A stretch of 64,000 nt of DNA from Streptomyces luteolifulvus (GCF_008806595.1 NZ_VZRB01000026.1:62001-126000); one strand, 5' to 3'; positions 53,446-62,613 are shown, counted from the stretch's first letter. The notes: generated by a model from the letters alone, not told the origin. Program-made: numbers and translations.

Positions 53446-54735
53446 TTGCGCGCACGAGACAACGCCAGAAACACGGACACCGAGAACGAGCGCACTTCGG
53501 CGCGCGCGCCGGCGGCGGCGGGCGGGTCGCGGCTCCCCGGCCTGGTGGCACTGCAACGCGCCACCGGGAACGAGGCTGTCGTCGAGATACTCCGCCGGGC
53601 CGGCCACCCCTCGGCTCAGGAAGTGCACGAGCACGACGCCGGATGCGGCCACGAGCAGGCCTTCGCGCAGAGCGCCGAAGCTCCCGTGCAGCGCCGTTCG
53701 GCCGTCCACGACGTCCTGCGCGGCGATACGGCCGTCCAGCGGGCGACGGTGGTCCAGCGCGAGGAACTCGCCATCCAGGACGGGAACGAAGGGCCCACGA
53801 CGATCCGCTCCGCGTCGGACCTGCTCGTATGGCTGGTGGGCCACCCCACGCGCCCCGCTCCTCGCAACTGGGCCGAACCGGCAGTCCTGCAGCGGGTCCT
53901 GGCCCGGCTGGAGCAAGTGGACGGCCCCGTCGGCCACGACGCGGTGTGGAACGCCGTGCGGGAGGTCCTCGCCCGTCAAGAGGCACAGCTGGCCGGCGAC
54001 AGCAGCAGCGACAGCGACAGCAGCAGCGAGGGCGGCGGCTTCTTCCGGCGCGGCGACGACAGCAGCAGCGACGAGGAAGAGGACTCGGACACCTCCAGCA
54101 CGGCCTCGTCGCGGTCCCTTTCGGGGGACCAGTGGGACGAGGGCGAGTGGGGTACGGACACGTTCGGGGTGTCGGCGCCGCTGGAATTCCGGCGCGAGAT
54201 GCCCGCGGAGGAACTAGCGGAACGCCGGAGGGTACAGAGCGAGAGTCTGTCCGGTTACCGTCTGGTCGGGTTCCACGGCACCCAGATCGAGAGCCTCGGA
54301 AGTCTGATCACGGATGGGCCGGATCTGAGCAGGATCGGTCAGGCGAACGGAATCGGGAAGGGGGCCGGATTCTACGTCGCTCCGGTGGTCGCACCCACCG
54401 GAATGAAGGCGCCAGGCACAACCGCCGCGAAGAACAATGCGAAGACCTGGGGGAAGTTCCTGGTCGCCGTCTATGTGAAGAACGACGCCGATGTGCAGCA
54501 GTACTTCGGTGACTCGGATTCGGAGGACGGTGTCGGGTTCGAGAGCGCCGGATCCGCCGGACCCGGTCCGGCGATGATGTTCCACGGCTCCGATGAACTC
54601 GTCGTCCCCGCCGAGCTGTTCGACAAGGTCAAGCTGGTCCGCAATGCGGATGACATGGCGATGATGTCCGATCCGGGGCATGCGGCGGTGGCGTACGAGG
54701 ACGGAGTGAGCCAGCACAAGAAGTCGAAGAAGTAG
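53446..54735 (+). CDS. Candidate CIS cargo: ADP-ribosyltransferase toxin-like protein
   Basis: This 429-aa protein begins with a leader shared with the DUF4157 gene next door: ALQRATGN at 35-42, CGH at 67-69 and VQRRSAVHDVL at 81-91. A helical part (about 118-182) and a Ser/Asp/Glu-rich linker (184-225) follow. Residues 270-400 match the diphtheria toxin/exotoxin A type of ADP-ribosyltransferase: GFHGT (H277), GKGAGFYVAP (Y310), FLVAVYV (338-344) and GSDELVVPAE (E384 as likely catalytic glutamate). H-to-Y and H-to-E spacings of 33 and 107 fit. TTG 53446 is used because LRARDN aligns with MRAHEQ of the partner. It is divergent from the sheath operon. Confidence 0.78.
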   Translation: MRARDNARNTDTENERTSARAPAAAGGSRLPGLVALQRATGNEAVVEILRRAGHPSAQEVHEHDAGCGHEQAFAQSAEAPVQRRSAVHDVLRGDTAVQRATVVQREELAIQDGNEGPTTIRSASDLLVWLVGHPTRPAPRNWAEPAVLQRVLARLEQVDGPVGHDAVWNAVREVLARQEAQLAGDSSSDSDSSSEGGGFFRRGDDSSSDEEEDSDTSSTASSRSLSGDQWDEGEWGTDTFGVSAPLEFRREMPAEELAERRRVQSESLSGYRLVGFHGTQIESLGSLITDGPDLSRIGQANGIGKGAGFYVAPVVAPTGMKAPGTTAAKNNAKTWGKFLVAVYVKNDADVQQYFGDSDSEDGVGFESAGSAGPGPAMMFHGSDELVVPAELFDKVKLVRNADDMAMMSDPGHAAVAYEDGVSQHKKSKK

Positions 54736-54758
54736 ACCGTGACCGGTAATCGCACCGC

Positions 54759-56171
54759 TCAGCCCTCTTCCCGGGCCGGCAGATTGACCGTCCAACGGCG
54801 TGATCCCGCGGCGTTGGCCACGACCGGAGCTTCGGTGTCGGGGTTGGCCTGGTCGAACTCGGAGGTCATCGTGTGGGTCACCGCCGGACTGGTCCAGTCG
54901 GCCACGGTGCCGTTCGCACCCCGACGGAACGCACCGTTGGCGTACGCGACCTTCCAGCGGAAACTGACCTGGTAGGACTTGAGCCACTGCCCCGACTCGA
55001 TATGCCGGTCGGTCGACCAGCCGGGGTTGTCGTTGAAGGTGATCGATCCCGGAGTGTTGTCGATGACCGCGTTGTTGTACGGCGGCCAGTAGTTCAGGTC
55101 CTGCTTCCAATCCCCGAGGGCCGTCGTGTATTCCTTGCCGCTCTCGTCCGTCGATACGAACTCGTCCCTGACTTCCTGCCAGAAGTGGTAGTAGTACGCC
55201 GTGCTCTGAGGTGCCCCGTCGGGGCGGCTCAGCGTGGCGGCCTGCTCGAACCCGATCCGCTGTTTGTCGGCCAGCCGCTGCGTCCCCACCCCGTCGTACG
55301 AGGACTCGAAGGTCAGGACCGGCCTGCTGAGGTCCGCCTTCTTGCCGCTGGACCTGGTGGTCCGCCGTCCGCCCTTGGCGGGGGGCGGGTCGGTGGGCGG
55401 CGGGCTGTCCTTCGTGCGTTTCGTGCTCGCCCTGGTCATCCGCTGCACCACGCCCGGCCCGTCACCCTGGTGCTGCCCGTGGGCTTCGTCTCCCTCGTGC
55501 GCGAGGGCACGCTGCACGGCGGAGACCGGCCGGGACAGGGCGCTGTGGGCCCAGGCGTCCGCCTGGCGCTCGTGCCGGTCGCCCGGGGTGCTCATCCGCG
55601 TACCGTCACCCATGTCGGTGCCCTCGACGGGGCCCTGGCTCTGCTGGATGACGTGCGCCAGTTCGTGGTACAGGGTGTGTTTGTCGCGACCGCCGTCACC
55701 GAGGACGACGTGTTGGCCGGACGTGTACGCGCGGGCGCCGATGTCGGCAGCCGACGCGCGGGCGTCGCTGTTGTCGTGGACCCGTACCTGGGAGAAGTCC
55801 GCTCCCATGCGGCTCTGGGCTTCCTTCCGAACGGATTCCGCCAGGGGACGCCCCGGGGACTTCAGGACGTCGTGCACGCGCGCACGGCGCTGCACTGGTA
55901 TGTCCACGTCCCCCGCGTCCTTCGGCGCCGCGCGACGCTGCAGGGCCTGTGGGTCCCGGGGGTGGCCGCACTTCGCGGTGTGCGTGTGCCGCTCCCGTAC
56001 CATCATCCGTACCACGGCGGCGTTGCCCACGGAGCGCTGCAGAGCCAGGAACCCGGCCGGTGTCGTCGCCCCGGCGGCGGACTGTCCCAGGACACTCGCC
56101 GCCGGTGCCGCCGACCGCGCCTTCGCGTTCCCCTGCCCGTCGGCCTCTTTCGGTTGTTCGTGGGCACGCAT
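54759..56171 (-). CDS. DUF4157 (eCIS core domain) candidate cargo protein
   Basis: This 470-aa protein has the shared leader (LALQRSVGNAAVV, CGH at 68-70, VQRRARVHDVL at 93-103). A DUF4157 domain follows, whose zincin-like motif HELAH lies at 169-173 in LYHELAHVIQQSQGP, with a downstream RHERQADAWA. DUF4157 is the commonest marker of eCIS cargo. The last about 190 residues (LTFESSYDGVGTQRLADKQR; YYHFWQEVRDEFVS; ITFNDNPGWSTDRH) form an unrecognised, probably beta-rich domain that could be the effector part. ATG 56171 has AAAGGA upstream. It converges with the ADP-ribosyltransferase-like gene. Confidence 0.88.
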   Translation of the reverse strand: MRAHEQPKEADGQGNAKARSAAPAASVLGQSAAGATTPAGFLALQRSVGNAAVVRMMVRERHTHTAKCGHPRDPQALQRRAAPKDAGDVDIPVQRRARVHDVLKSPGRPLAESVRKEAQSRMGADFSQVRVHDNSDARASAADIGARAYTSGQHVVLGDGGRDKHTLYHELAHVIQQSQGPVEGTDMGDGTRMSTPGDRHERQADAWAHSALSRPVSAVQRALAHEGDEAHGQHQGDGPGVVQRMTRASTKRTKDSPPPTDPPPAKGGRRTTRSSGKKADLSRPVLTFESSYDGVGTQRLADKQRIGFEQAATLSRPDGAPQSTAYYYHFWQEVRDEFVSTDESGKEYTTALGDWKQDLNYWPPYNNAVIDNTPGSITFNDNPGWSTDRHIESGQWLKSYQVSFRWKVAYANGAFRRGANGTVADWTSPAVTHTMTSEFDQANPDTEAPVVANAAGSRRWTVNLPAREEG

Positions 56172-56319
56172 CCGCAGTCCTTTCCACAGGGTCAAGACCC
56201 GTGGTACCAGACCCTCGGGTCCCCTGGTGGGGCCGCTGCGGAACTCTGCCCCTTCAGGCAACGGGGTTGTCCCGATCGATCCCCGCTCCGGGCCTCACGT
56301 ACCCGGCGTCGAGCCCTCA

Positions 56320-56430
56320 GATCCCGCCGGCCACGGCCGGATACGGCCCGAACTCGCCCCCGGCCGCAAGGCAGGCCGCGGTGACCGCGCAGGCGCGGAT
56401 GGAGCGCGCCGCGCGATGACCACCAGGTAC
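56320..56430 (-). pseudogene. Duplicated 3' fragment of the AAA+ ATPase gene
   Basis: This minus-strand stretch reads SIRACAVTAACLAAGGEFGPYPAVAGG, a shortened copy of the AAA+ gene's end. Bases 56341-56356 repeat 56469-56484 exactly, and 56373-56404 repeat 56582-56613 with one mismatch. The offset shifts from 128 to 209, so the copy lacks 81 bases (27 codons). It has no start of its own and is a relic of duplication at the operon end. Confidence 0.75.
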
Positions 56431-56444
56431 GACGAAGACACGGC

Positions 56445-58739
56445 CTAGTAGCCGGTGACCTCCGCCAGATACGGCCCGAACTCGTTCTCCAGAACCAGTC
56501 GTCCGAGCTTGCGGTACTCCTGCGCGACCGCCGTCACCACCTGCCGCATGGTGAGCGGTTCTCCGGTCTCCGCCGCGAGGTAGGCCGCGGTCACCGCGCA
56601 GGCGCGGATGGAGCCGCCGGCGAGTTCGAAGCGGTCCGCGCAGAAGGCGAGGTCGAGGTCGTCGGCGCGGGGCAGCCGCTCGCCCAGGCAGCGCTCCCAC
56701 AGGGCGAGCCGCTGGCCGGAGTCGGGCACCGGGAAGTCCGCCACCACGTCCAGCCGTCGGGTGAACGCCTCGTCCAGGTTGGCCCGCAGATTGGTGGTCA
56801 GCACCGCGATCCCATCGAAGGACTCCATGCGCTGCAGCAGGTACGCCGACTCGATGTTGGCGTGCCGGTCGTGCGCGTCCTTCACCTCCGAGCGCTTGCC
56901 GAAGATCGCGTCGGCCTCGTCGAAGAGCAGCACGGCGTTGACCGCCGACGCCTCGGTGAAGATCCGCTCCAGGTTCTTCTCGGTCTCCCCCACGTACTTG
57001 TCCACCACTGTGGACAGGTCCACCACGTACAGGTCCATGCCCAGGTCGGCGGCGACGACCTCGGCGGACATGGTCTTACCGGTGCCCGACTCCCCTGCGA
57101 ACAGCGCGATCACGCCGCGCCCCCGGCCGCCGCCCGGCCGCATCCCCCACTGCCCGAGCACCTGCTCGCGATGGCGGGCGCGCAGCGCGAGTTCACGCAG
57201 CCGCCGGTGGGTGGCCGGCGGCAGCACCAGGTCGTCCCAGCCGACGCCCGGCTCCACCCGGCGGGCGAGCCGTTCGAGCCCCGCGCCGTTCTGGGCACGT
57301 ACGGCGGTGCGCAGCTCGTCGGGGCCGACCGGGCGGCCCGCGAGGGCAGCCGTGCGCACCGCCACGTCGGCAGCGCGGCGCACCTGCCCGGCGTCCAGGC
57401 GGTGCGCGGCGACCGCCTCGGCGAGCGCTTCCACGTCACCGGTCGCGAGGTCGTCACCCGAGATGTCGTCGGCTGCCCCTGCGAGGGCGTGCCGCCAGCG
57501 CGCGGCCTGCCGTTCGGGCGAAGGCGCCGGCACGGTCAGGACCACGGGGGTGTCGGCCGCCCACTCCGGGGCCCAGCCGACGGTGCCGTGCGTGATCACG
57601 GGGATGCCCCGCAGCGCCGCGCACAACGCCCCGAGCGTGCGGGCCCGTTCGACGGGTTCCCCGGGGAGCGTCTCCAGGGGGCCGAGGACGACTCCGGCGC
57701 CGGTCAGGCGGGCTTCGAGGGCGGCCGTCCGGGCGAGTTCCGGTACGTCGGCCGAGCGCCGGGCCAGGGCCACCGCGTCCAGGACGAGCGGTTGCAGCCC
57801 GGCCGCGCGCAGGGCGGTGACGGCGAGACCCGCCGCATCGCCGCCCCGGCTCCGCAGATGAACGAGGCCGACGCCGGTGCCGGCCGCGGCCGCCGTGCGG
57901 TGGACGTCGGCCGCCTCGGCGGTCGGGTCCTCACGGGCCTCGCCGAGCATCCCGGCGAGCCGGGCATCGGGCCGAGCACTGCCCAGCAGATGCCCGGTGA
58001 CCCGGTCGGAGACCGCCAACCCCCGTGACAGTGGTGGCCGTTCGGGCTCGGTGACCTCCACCAGACCGCCCGCGATCAGCGGGGCGCCCGGAGCAAGCCG
58101 GAACCGGGCGGACGCCGCCCCGGCGAGCCCGCACAGTTCCAGGGCGAGCCCGACCGTGGGGCGCCGTCGTGTCAGGTCGTCGTTGAGGTAGCCGTAGAGC
58201 CGCTCGAACCGCGCGTCGAGGTCGGGTGCCAGCGCGACCAGGAGCAGGTCCAGGTCGAGCGGGGACAGCCCGAACCTCCGGGCGAGGCCGTCGAGAACGG
58301 AACCGGCGGGCGGCTGCCTCGGATCGTGCGCGGGTACGTCGAGGCCGCCCGGCTCGTCCAGGATGCGGGCCGCCGCCTCGGGGGTGAGGTACTGGCCCCG
58401 GTACGGGTCGTCGGGGTCGGGGTCGCCGGCCCGGCGGGCCGCCACCGCGTGCCGCACGCGCTCCTCGACCACGCGAAGCCGCGTCCACAGGTGGTCCACG
58501 TCGGCGGAGACGGCTTCGGCATCGGCATCGGCATCGGCATCGGGGCGGACGTCGGTTCGGGCGGCCGTCGCAGGTTCGGCGGTGCGCTCCACGTCGTCCG
58601 GGACGGCCTCGGCGCCGGCGCCGGCGCCGGGTTGGACAGCGCTGTGGGCAGCCACGTCGGCTTCGGTACCGGAGGGGCCGGCCACCTCCGCTTCGCTTTC
58701 GGCTCGGACGTCCGCGACATCTTCGGCGGTGTGTGTCAC
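56445..58739 (-). CDS. AAA+ ATPase of the CIS locus
   Basis: This 764-aa ATPase has a low-complexity N-terminus (an Asp-Ala repeat, DADADADAEA). A winged or helical region with an inactive-looking first ATPase-like half (about 270-450) follows. The active AAA+ module has Walker A GESGTGKTMSAE and Walker B AVLLFDEADAIFG, then NIESAYLLQRMESFDGI and RRLDVVADFPVPD. eCIS AAA+ proteins act in assembly or cargo loading. GTG 58739 overlaps the DUF4255 gene stop by 4 bases. It is the third gene of its operon. Confidence 0.92.
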   Translation of the reverse strand: MTHTAEDVADVRAESEAEVAGPSGTEADVAAHSAVQPGAGAGAEAVPDDVERTAEPATAARTDVRPDADADADAEAVSADVDHLWTRLRVVEERVRHAVAARRAGDPDPDDPYRGQYLTPEAAARILDEPGGLDVPAHDPRQPPAGSVLDGLARRFGLSPLDLDLLLVALAPDLDARFERLYGYLNDDLTRRRPTVGLALELCGLAGAASARFRLAPGAPLIAGGLVEVTEPERPPLSRGLAVSDRVTGHLLGSARPDARLAGMLGEAREDPTAEAADVHRTAAAAGTGVGLVHLRSRGGDAAGLAVTALRAAGLQPLVLDAVALARRSADVPELARTAALEARLTGAGVVLGPLETLPGEPVERARTLGALCAALRGIPVITHGTVGWAPEWAADTPVVLTVPAPSPERQAARWRHALAGAADDISGDDLATGDVEALAEAVAAHRLDAGQVRRAADVAVRTAALAGRPVGPDELRTAVRAQNGAGLERLARRVEPGVGWDDLVLPPATHRRLRELALRARHREQVLGQWGMRPGGGRGRGVIALFAGESGTGKTMSAEVVAADLGMDLYVVDLSTVVDKYVGETEKNLERIFTEASAVNAVLLFDEADAIFGKRSEVKDAHDRHANIESAYLLQRMESFDGIAVLTTNLRANLDEAFTRRLDVVADFPVPDSGQRLALWERCLGERLPRADDLDLAFCADRFELAGGSIRACAVTAAYLAAETGEPLTMRQVVTAVAQEYRKLGRLVLENEFGPYLAEVTGY

Positions 58740-59443
58740 GGCTGGCGGTCCCCCCGGCGGCGGCGTCGGGCGGGGGCGGGAGGCCGTTCACGCGGGCCGG
58801 TGAAGCCCTCCGGGCCCGGATCGCCGACCTCCGTGTAGCGCAACCGGCGCCCGGACGTCACTTCCTCGCCCTCGCGCCCGGCCGCGGAACGGACGACCAG
58901 GCCTTCGGTGACCGGTGGTGAGGCGGCCGTGGTCACACCGGCGAGCGGTGCCCGCACCCGCACCGCGAGGGAGGCCTTCATCTCCCCGCCGAGCGCCGAC
59001 CACACGTCGGAGGCGGCCGGTGCGTCGAGCGCGGCCCCGGCGGTGTCCAGTCCCACGGTCAGGCCGAGTTCGGCGAGCGTGCCGGTGAGCAGCCGCGCGG
59101 GAAGCGTGTCGTTGGCCACCAGACAGGCGAGCACCTGCGAGAGCAGCCGGTGTTCGTCCTGCGGGCGACTCGCCCACGCCGTGACCAGGTACGTCAGCCC
59201 GAACCAGCGCGGCGGACTGCGCCGCGCCACCAGGTGCCCGTCGTCGTCGTACACCTCCCCGGCGCCGCTGCCGCGCCGGGTGGCGTCCTCGCGGATGTGG
59301 TACAGGAAGACGCACACGGTCGGGGCGCTGCGGCGCGCCGCCCAGTCCCGGGTGGGGGCGTCGAAGACCACGTCGACCCCCGACGCCTCCAGGCCGGACT
59401 CGCCGAGCAGCCGGCGCAGCCCCTCGTCGACCTCGTGGATCAC
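58736..59443 (-). CDS. DUF4255 (Pvc16-like) CIS protein
   Basis: This 235-aa protein matches DUF4255: VIHEVDEGLRRLLGESGLEA, FLYHIREDATRR, RWFGLTYLVTAWASRPQDEH and LLSQVLACLVANDTLP. In Photorhabdus and Afp particles the equivalent protein caps the tube and sets its end (tail terminator, Pvc16). GTG 59443 overlaps the stop of the PD40 gene by 4 bases. The C-terminus is Arg/Pro-rich (RRRRRGDRQP). Confidence 0.88.
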   Translation of the reverse strand: MIHEVDEGLRRLLGESGLEASGVDVVFDAPTRDWAARRSAPTVCVFLYHIREDATRRGSGAGEVYDDDGHLVARRSPPRWFGLTYLVTAWASRPQDEHRLLSQVLACLVANDTLPARLLTGTLAELGLTVGLDTAGAALDAPAASDVWSALGGEMKASLAVRVRAPLAGVTTAASPPVTEGLVVRSAAGREGEEVTSGRRLRYTEVGDPGPEGFTGPRERPPAPARRRRRGDRQP

Positions 59444-62400
59444 CGGCGGGTCACCTCGTCGGGCGGCTGCACGCTGCCGCTGACCACCAGGAAGTCGGTG
59501 GTCACCGGCGAGAACCCGGGGCCCTTGGCGGTGATGACGCGCGGTCCCGTCTGGTCCTTGGCGAGGATGAGCAGCTGGCCGATGAACGTGCCGTCCGGCT
59601 TCGGAACGGTCGGCGCCGCCGCCGCGGTGATCCCCGGCTTCCAGGTGAACCGCACCGGCGCGCCCGGCGGGAAGTCCTTGCCGCGCACCGAGGTGACAAA
59701 CCCGGGCTTGCCGATGTCCGGCACCGCGATGATGCGCGGCTGCAGGATGCGCAGCCGCTGCCGTGCGGTGTTGTCGCCCTTGTCGGCGTCCGTCCCGGTG
59801 GTGGTGAGGACGCCGGTGACACGGCCGGTCAGTGCCTTGTCGGGGCTGAGCACGATGCGTACGACAGTGCTCGCGCCCGGCGTCAGGTCCGGCAGCGCGC
59901 ACACCCACGAGCGGTCGCAGCCCGCCGGCGGCCCGCTGTTCGGGATGCCCTTGGGCAGGCCGACGCGCAGCCGCAGCCCGGTCGCGAGTGCGTTACGGCC
60001 GTTGCGGACGGTGTACGTCACCACGACCCGCCCGCCGACATATCCGGGGTTCGGCTGGGCCCTGACCCGCACCCCGGGCCCGGCCTTCGGCTCCTCCGGC
60101 TCCGGTGGCACGGTGGGCGGCGCGGGCGGCGTCGTGGGGGGAGTTGGCGTCGTCGGGGGAGTTGGCGTCGTCGGGGGCGGCGTGGCCTCGCGCACCGGCA
60201 CCACGGTCCGGCCCGCGTTGTCGCTGGGCCGCGGATCCAGGACCGTGCCGGTGACCGACCAGTCGACGGGCGCGTCGCCTGCGGTGACCCCGGTGAGGGT
60301 GACGTTCACCGGAACAGTCGTGCCGGGCGGCACCACGCCGACGTCGCACTGCAGGGAGGCGGCGGCGCAGGTGCCCCCGGACCAGGTGATCCGGGTGACG
60401 CGCACGCTAGACGGCGGGGCGATGGTCAGCCGGGTGCCGGGGGAGGCGGCGGGTCCGTTGTTCACGACGTCGACGCGGACCGTGGTGGAGTCGCCGACGG
60501 TCACCTCCGGGACGGTGCCGGGCGCCTTGACGGCGAGGTCGACGGACTGCTGGACGCTGGGTTCCTTCTGCCGGCCCGGAAGCTCGGTCGTGAGCTTCGT
60601 GAGCTTGCCGGACGCGATGTCCAGGAGCTTGAGTTTCTCGGGGGTGTTGACCGGACGGCTGGGGCGGGCGCTGATCACCAGCCCCTTGCCGTCGGCCGTC
60701 CAGGCGGCGTCCCGGGGCTGGAACGGGCCGGTGTTCTCCGGCAGTTCCCGGCCGCAGGCGCCGGGCAGGTCGCGGGCGGCGGCGGGCAGCAGCACCTGGC
60801 ACTCGTCGCCCGACACGGACGTGAGAAGGATGCCGTTCCGTTCGTCGATCCGGCCGCCGCCGTTCTTGCGGTTGAAGGCGATGCCGAGCCCGTCCGGGGA
60901 GAACGCCGGGCTGTCGTCGATGACCTCGCAGTCGCCCGGGCAGTTCGTGGCGCTCAGGTCGAGCTGACGGGCCAGGTTGTTCACGGGCACGGTCCAGATG
61001 TGCTTGTTGCCGCCGCCCCCGTTGATCTCCGTGTTGCGGGTGAAGGCCAGGGTGGTGCCGTCGGAGGACCAGGTGGGCTGGGCGTCCTGGCCCTGGAGCT
61101 GCCCCGCCGGCGGGGTGATCCCGCCGGTGATCGCGCCGGTGGCCACGTCCGCGATGAGGATACGGCTGGCTCCCGCGGCGTCCCCGACTCCGCCCGGCGA
61201 AGTCCGGGTGAAGGCAAGGTACTTGCCGTCCGGGGAGAACGTCGGATCGGTGTCCCAGTCCGTCGGGCCCCGTCCCGCGAGCGGCAGCGGGGCCGCGTTG
61301 GAGCCGTCGGCGTCCACCATCCAGATCCGTTCGATCCGGCCGTTCTGGGTGTCCTCGAAGCGGGTCACGACGATCCGGCGGCCGTCGGGGGTGTAGTTCT
61401 GCCGCTCCGTCCACGGGTCGTACCCGGACGCGGGCCGGAACAGCGGGTCCTTGGCGGGATCCGTGTTGGTGTCGGCCGCCGGGTCCTCGTCGAGGATCGT
61501 CAATCCCAGGTCGCGCGGGTCGGTTCCGTCCATCCGGGCGTCCTGCAGGGTCACCGTGTGCGGGTCGGCCGCCGAGGTGCGCTCCACCACCGCGCCGCCG
61601 CCGTCGAGCGGGCCGAGCCAGGTGGGCGAGAGGACCTCCCGGTTCTCGTTGAGCACCAGCGAGGGGGTGTCGGCGGAGTGGGCGGTCGACCGGAACACAT
61701 GGTCCCAGTCGCCCTCGCACTCACAGGTGATCTCGGGGCTCAGGAACAGCACCCCGTCGCCGTCGGGCAGCCACGCTGCCCCGTGCGCACGCCACTGTGA
61801 CTGCGCGCCCCCCAGCAGCGGTTCGTCGCTGGTGCCGTCCGTCACCCGCAGCCGGGGCACGGACTGCCCGTCGACGGTGGTGGTGGCGGTGTACGCGATC
61901 CAGTTCCGGTTCTCGCCGTCGTTCACCGGGTTCCACACCGGCTCGGTGGCCGCGCCGCCTGCGGGGTCGGTGATCCGGGTGGCGGTGCCGCCGGTCAGGG
62001 GCCGTACGTAGATCTGCTGTCCGACCAGCGCGTTGCTGTCGCTGGAGTACGCGATGCGCTGCCCGTCCGGGGACACCGTCGGGCACTCCTCGTCGGCGGG
62101 CGTGTCGGTCAGCCGGGTCAGGCCGGTGCCGTCGGTGCGCACCAGCCACAGGTCGCGCTGGGTCCCGCCGTCCGGGCCGCCGGGTTCGGCCGAGTCGAAT
62201 ACCACGGCCCGGCCGTCCGGCGTCAGCCGCGGGTGCGCCGCGTCCCGGCCCGTGGTGAGTTTGCGCACCGAACCGTCGGCGGACCGCAGGTAGATCTGCG
62301 GGTTCTTGTCGTCGCGGCGGCTTGCGAAGACCATCTGGTCGCCGAGGGCCGACGGTTGGACGTCGTAGTGGGCAGGGCCCGCACCGAACAGCGGTGTGCT

Positions 62401-62613
62401 GGAGGTGGTGGTGGCGACCCGGCCGAGACTGCGGTGCCGGGTGCCGGCGTAGGCGACCCGGGTGTCCGCGGCGTCGGCGTCGGCCTTCGCCCGGGGCACG
62501 GTGCTGCCCGGCCCGGCGGCCGCCGTCGCCCCGAGCAGCGGGAGCAGCAGCAGTAACGACATGCCGAGTCTCCCCAGGCGGTACCGCCCGCCGGGGCCAG
62601 CGGTTTCCATCAC
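59440..62613 (-). CDS. Secreted PD40/WD40-like beta-propeller protein in the CIS locus
   Basis: This 1057-aa protein starts with a signal peptide (LGMSLLLLLPLLGATAAAGP, about 16-35). It contains at least six TolB-type repeats (SPDGQRIAYSSDS; SPDGKYLAFTR; SSDGTTLAFTR; SPDGLGIAFNR). A CARDB/DUF11-like Ig domain (about 695-800) and a Pro/Thr linker precede a second Ig-like domain and a final strand-rich domain (PDIGKPGFVTSVRGKDFPPG). GTG 62613 or ATG 62610 starts it. An exported protein at the head of an operon with a cytoplasmic ATPase is unexpected and may act at the wall where the particle fires. Confidence 0.87.
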   Translation of the reverse strand: MMETAGPGGRYRLGRLGMSLLLLLPLLGATAAAGPGSTVPRAKADADAADTRVAYAGTRHRSLGRVATTTSSTPLFGAGPAHYDVQPSALGDQMVFASRRDDKNPQIYLRSADGSVRKLTTGRDAAHPRLTPDGRAVVFDSAEPGGPDGGTQRDLWLVRTDGTGLTRLTDTPADEECPTVSPDGQRIAYSSDSNALVGQQIYVRPLTGGTATRITDPAGGAATEPVWNPVNDGENRNWIAYTATTTVDGQSVPRLRVTDGTSDEPLLGGAQSQWRAHGAAWLPDGDGVLFLSPEITCECEGDWDHVFRSTAHSADTPSLVLNENREVLSPTWLGPLDGGGAVVERTSAADPHTVTLQDARMDGTDPRDLGLTILDEDPAADTNTDPAKDPLFRPASGYDPWTERQNYTPDGRRIVVTRFEDTQNGRIERIWMVDADGSNAAPLPLAGRGPTDWDTDPTFSPDGKYLAFTRTSPGGVGDAAGASRILIADVATGAITGGITPPAGQLQGQDAQPTWSSDGTTLAFTRNTEINGGGGNKHIWTVPVNNLARQLDLSATNCPGDCEVIDDSPAFSPDGLGIAFNRKNGGGRIDERNGILLTSVSGDECQVLLPAAARDLPGACGRELPENTGPFQPRDAAWTADGKGLVISARPSRPVNTPEKLKLLDIASGKLTKLTTELPGRQKEPSVQQSVDLAVKAPGTVPEVTVGDSTTVRVDVVNNGPAASPGTRLTIAPPSSVRVTRITWSGGTCAAASLQCDVGVVPPGTTVPVNVTLTGVTAGDAPVDWSVTGTVLDPRPSDNAGRTVVPVREATPPPTTPTPPTTPTPPTTPPAPPTVPPEPEEPKAGPGVRVRAQPNPGYVGGRVVVTYTVRNGRNALATGLRLRVGLPKGIPNSGPPAGCDRSWVCALPDLTPGASTVVRIVLSPDKALTGRVTGVLTTTGTDADKGDNTARQRLRILQPRIIAVPDIGKPGFVTSVRGKDFPPGAPVRFTWKPGITAAAAPTVPKPDGTFIGQLLILAKDQTGPRVITAKGPGFSPVTTDFLVVSGSVQPPDEVTRR

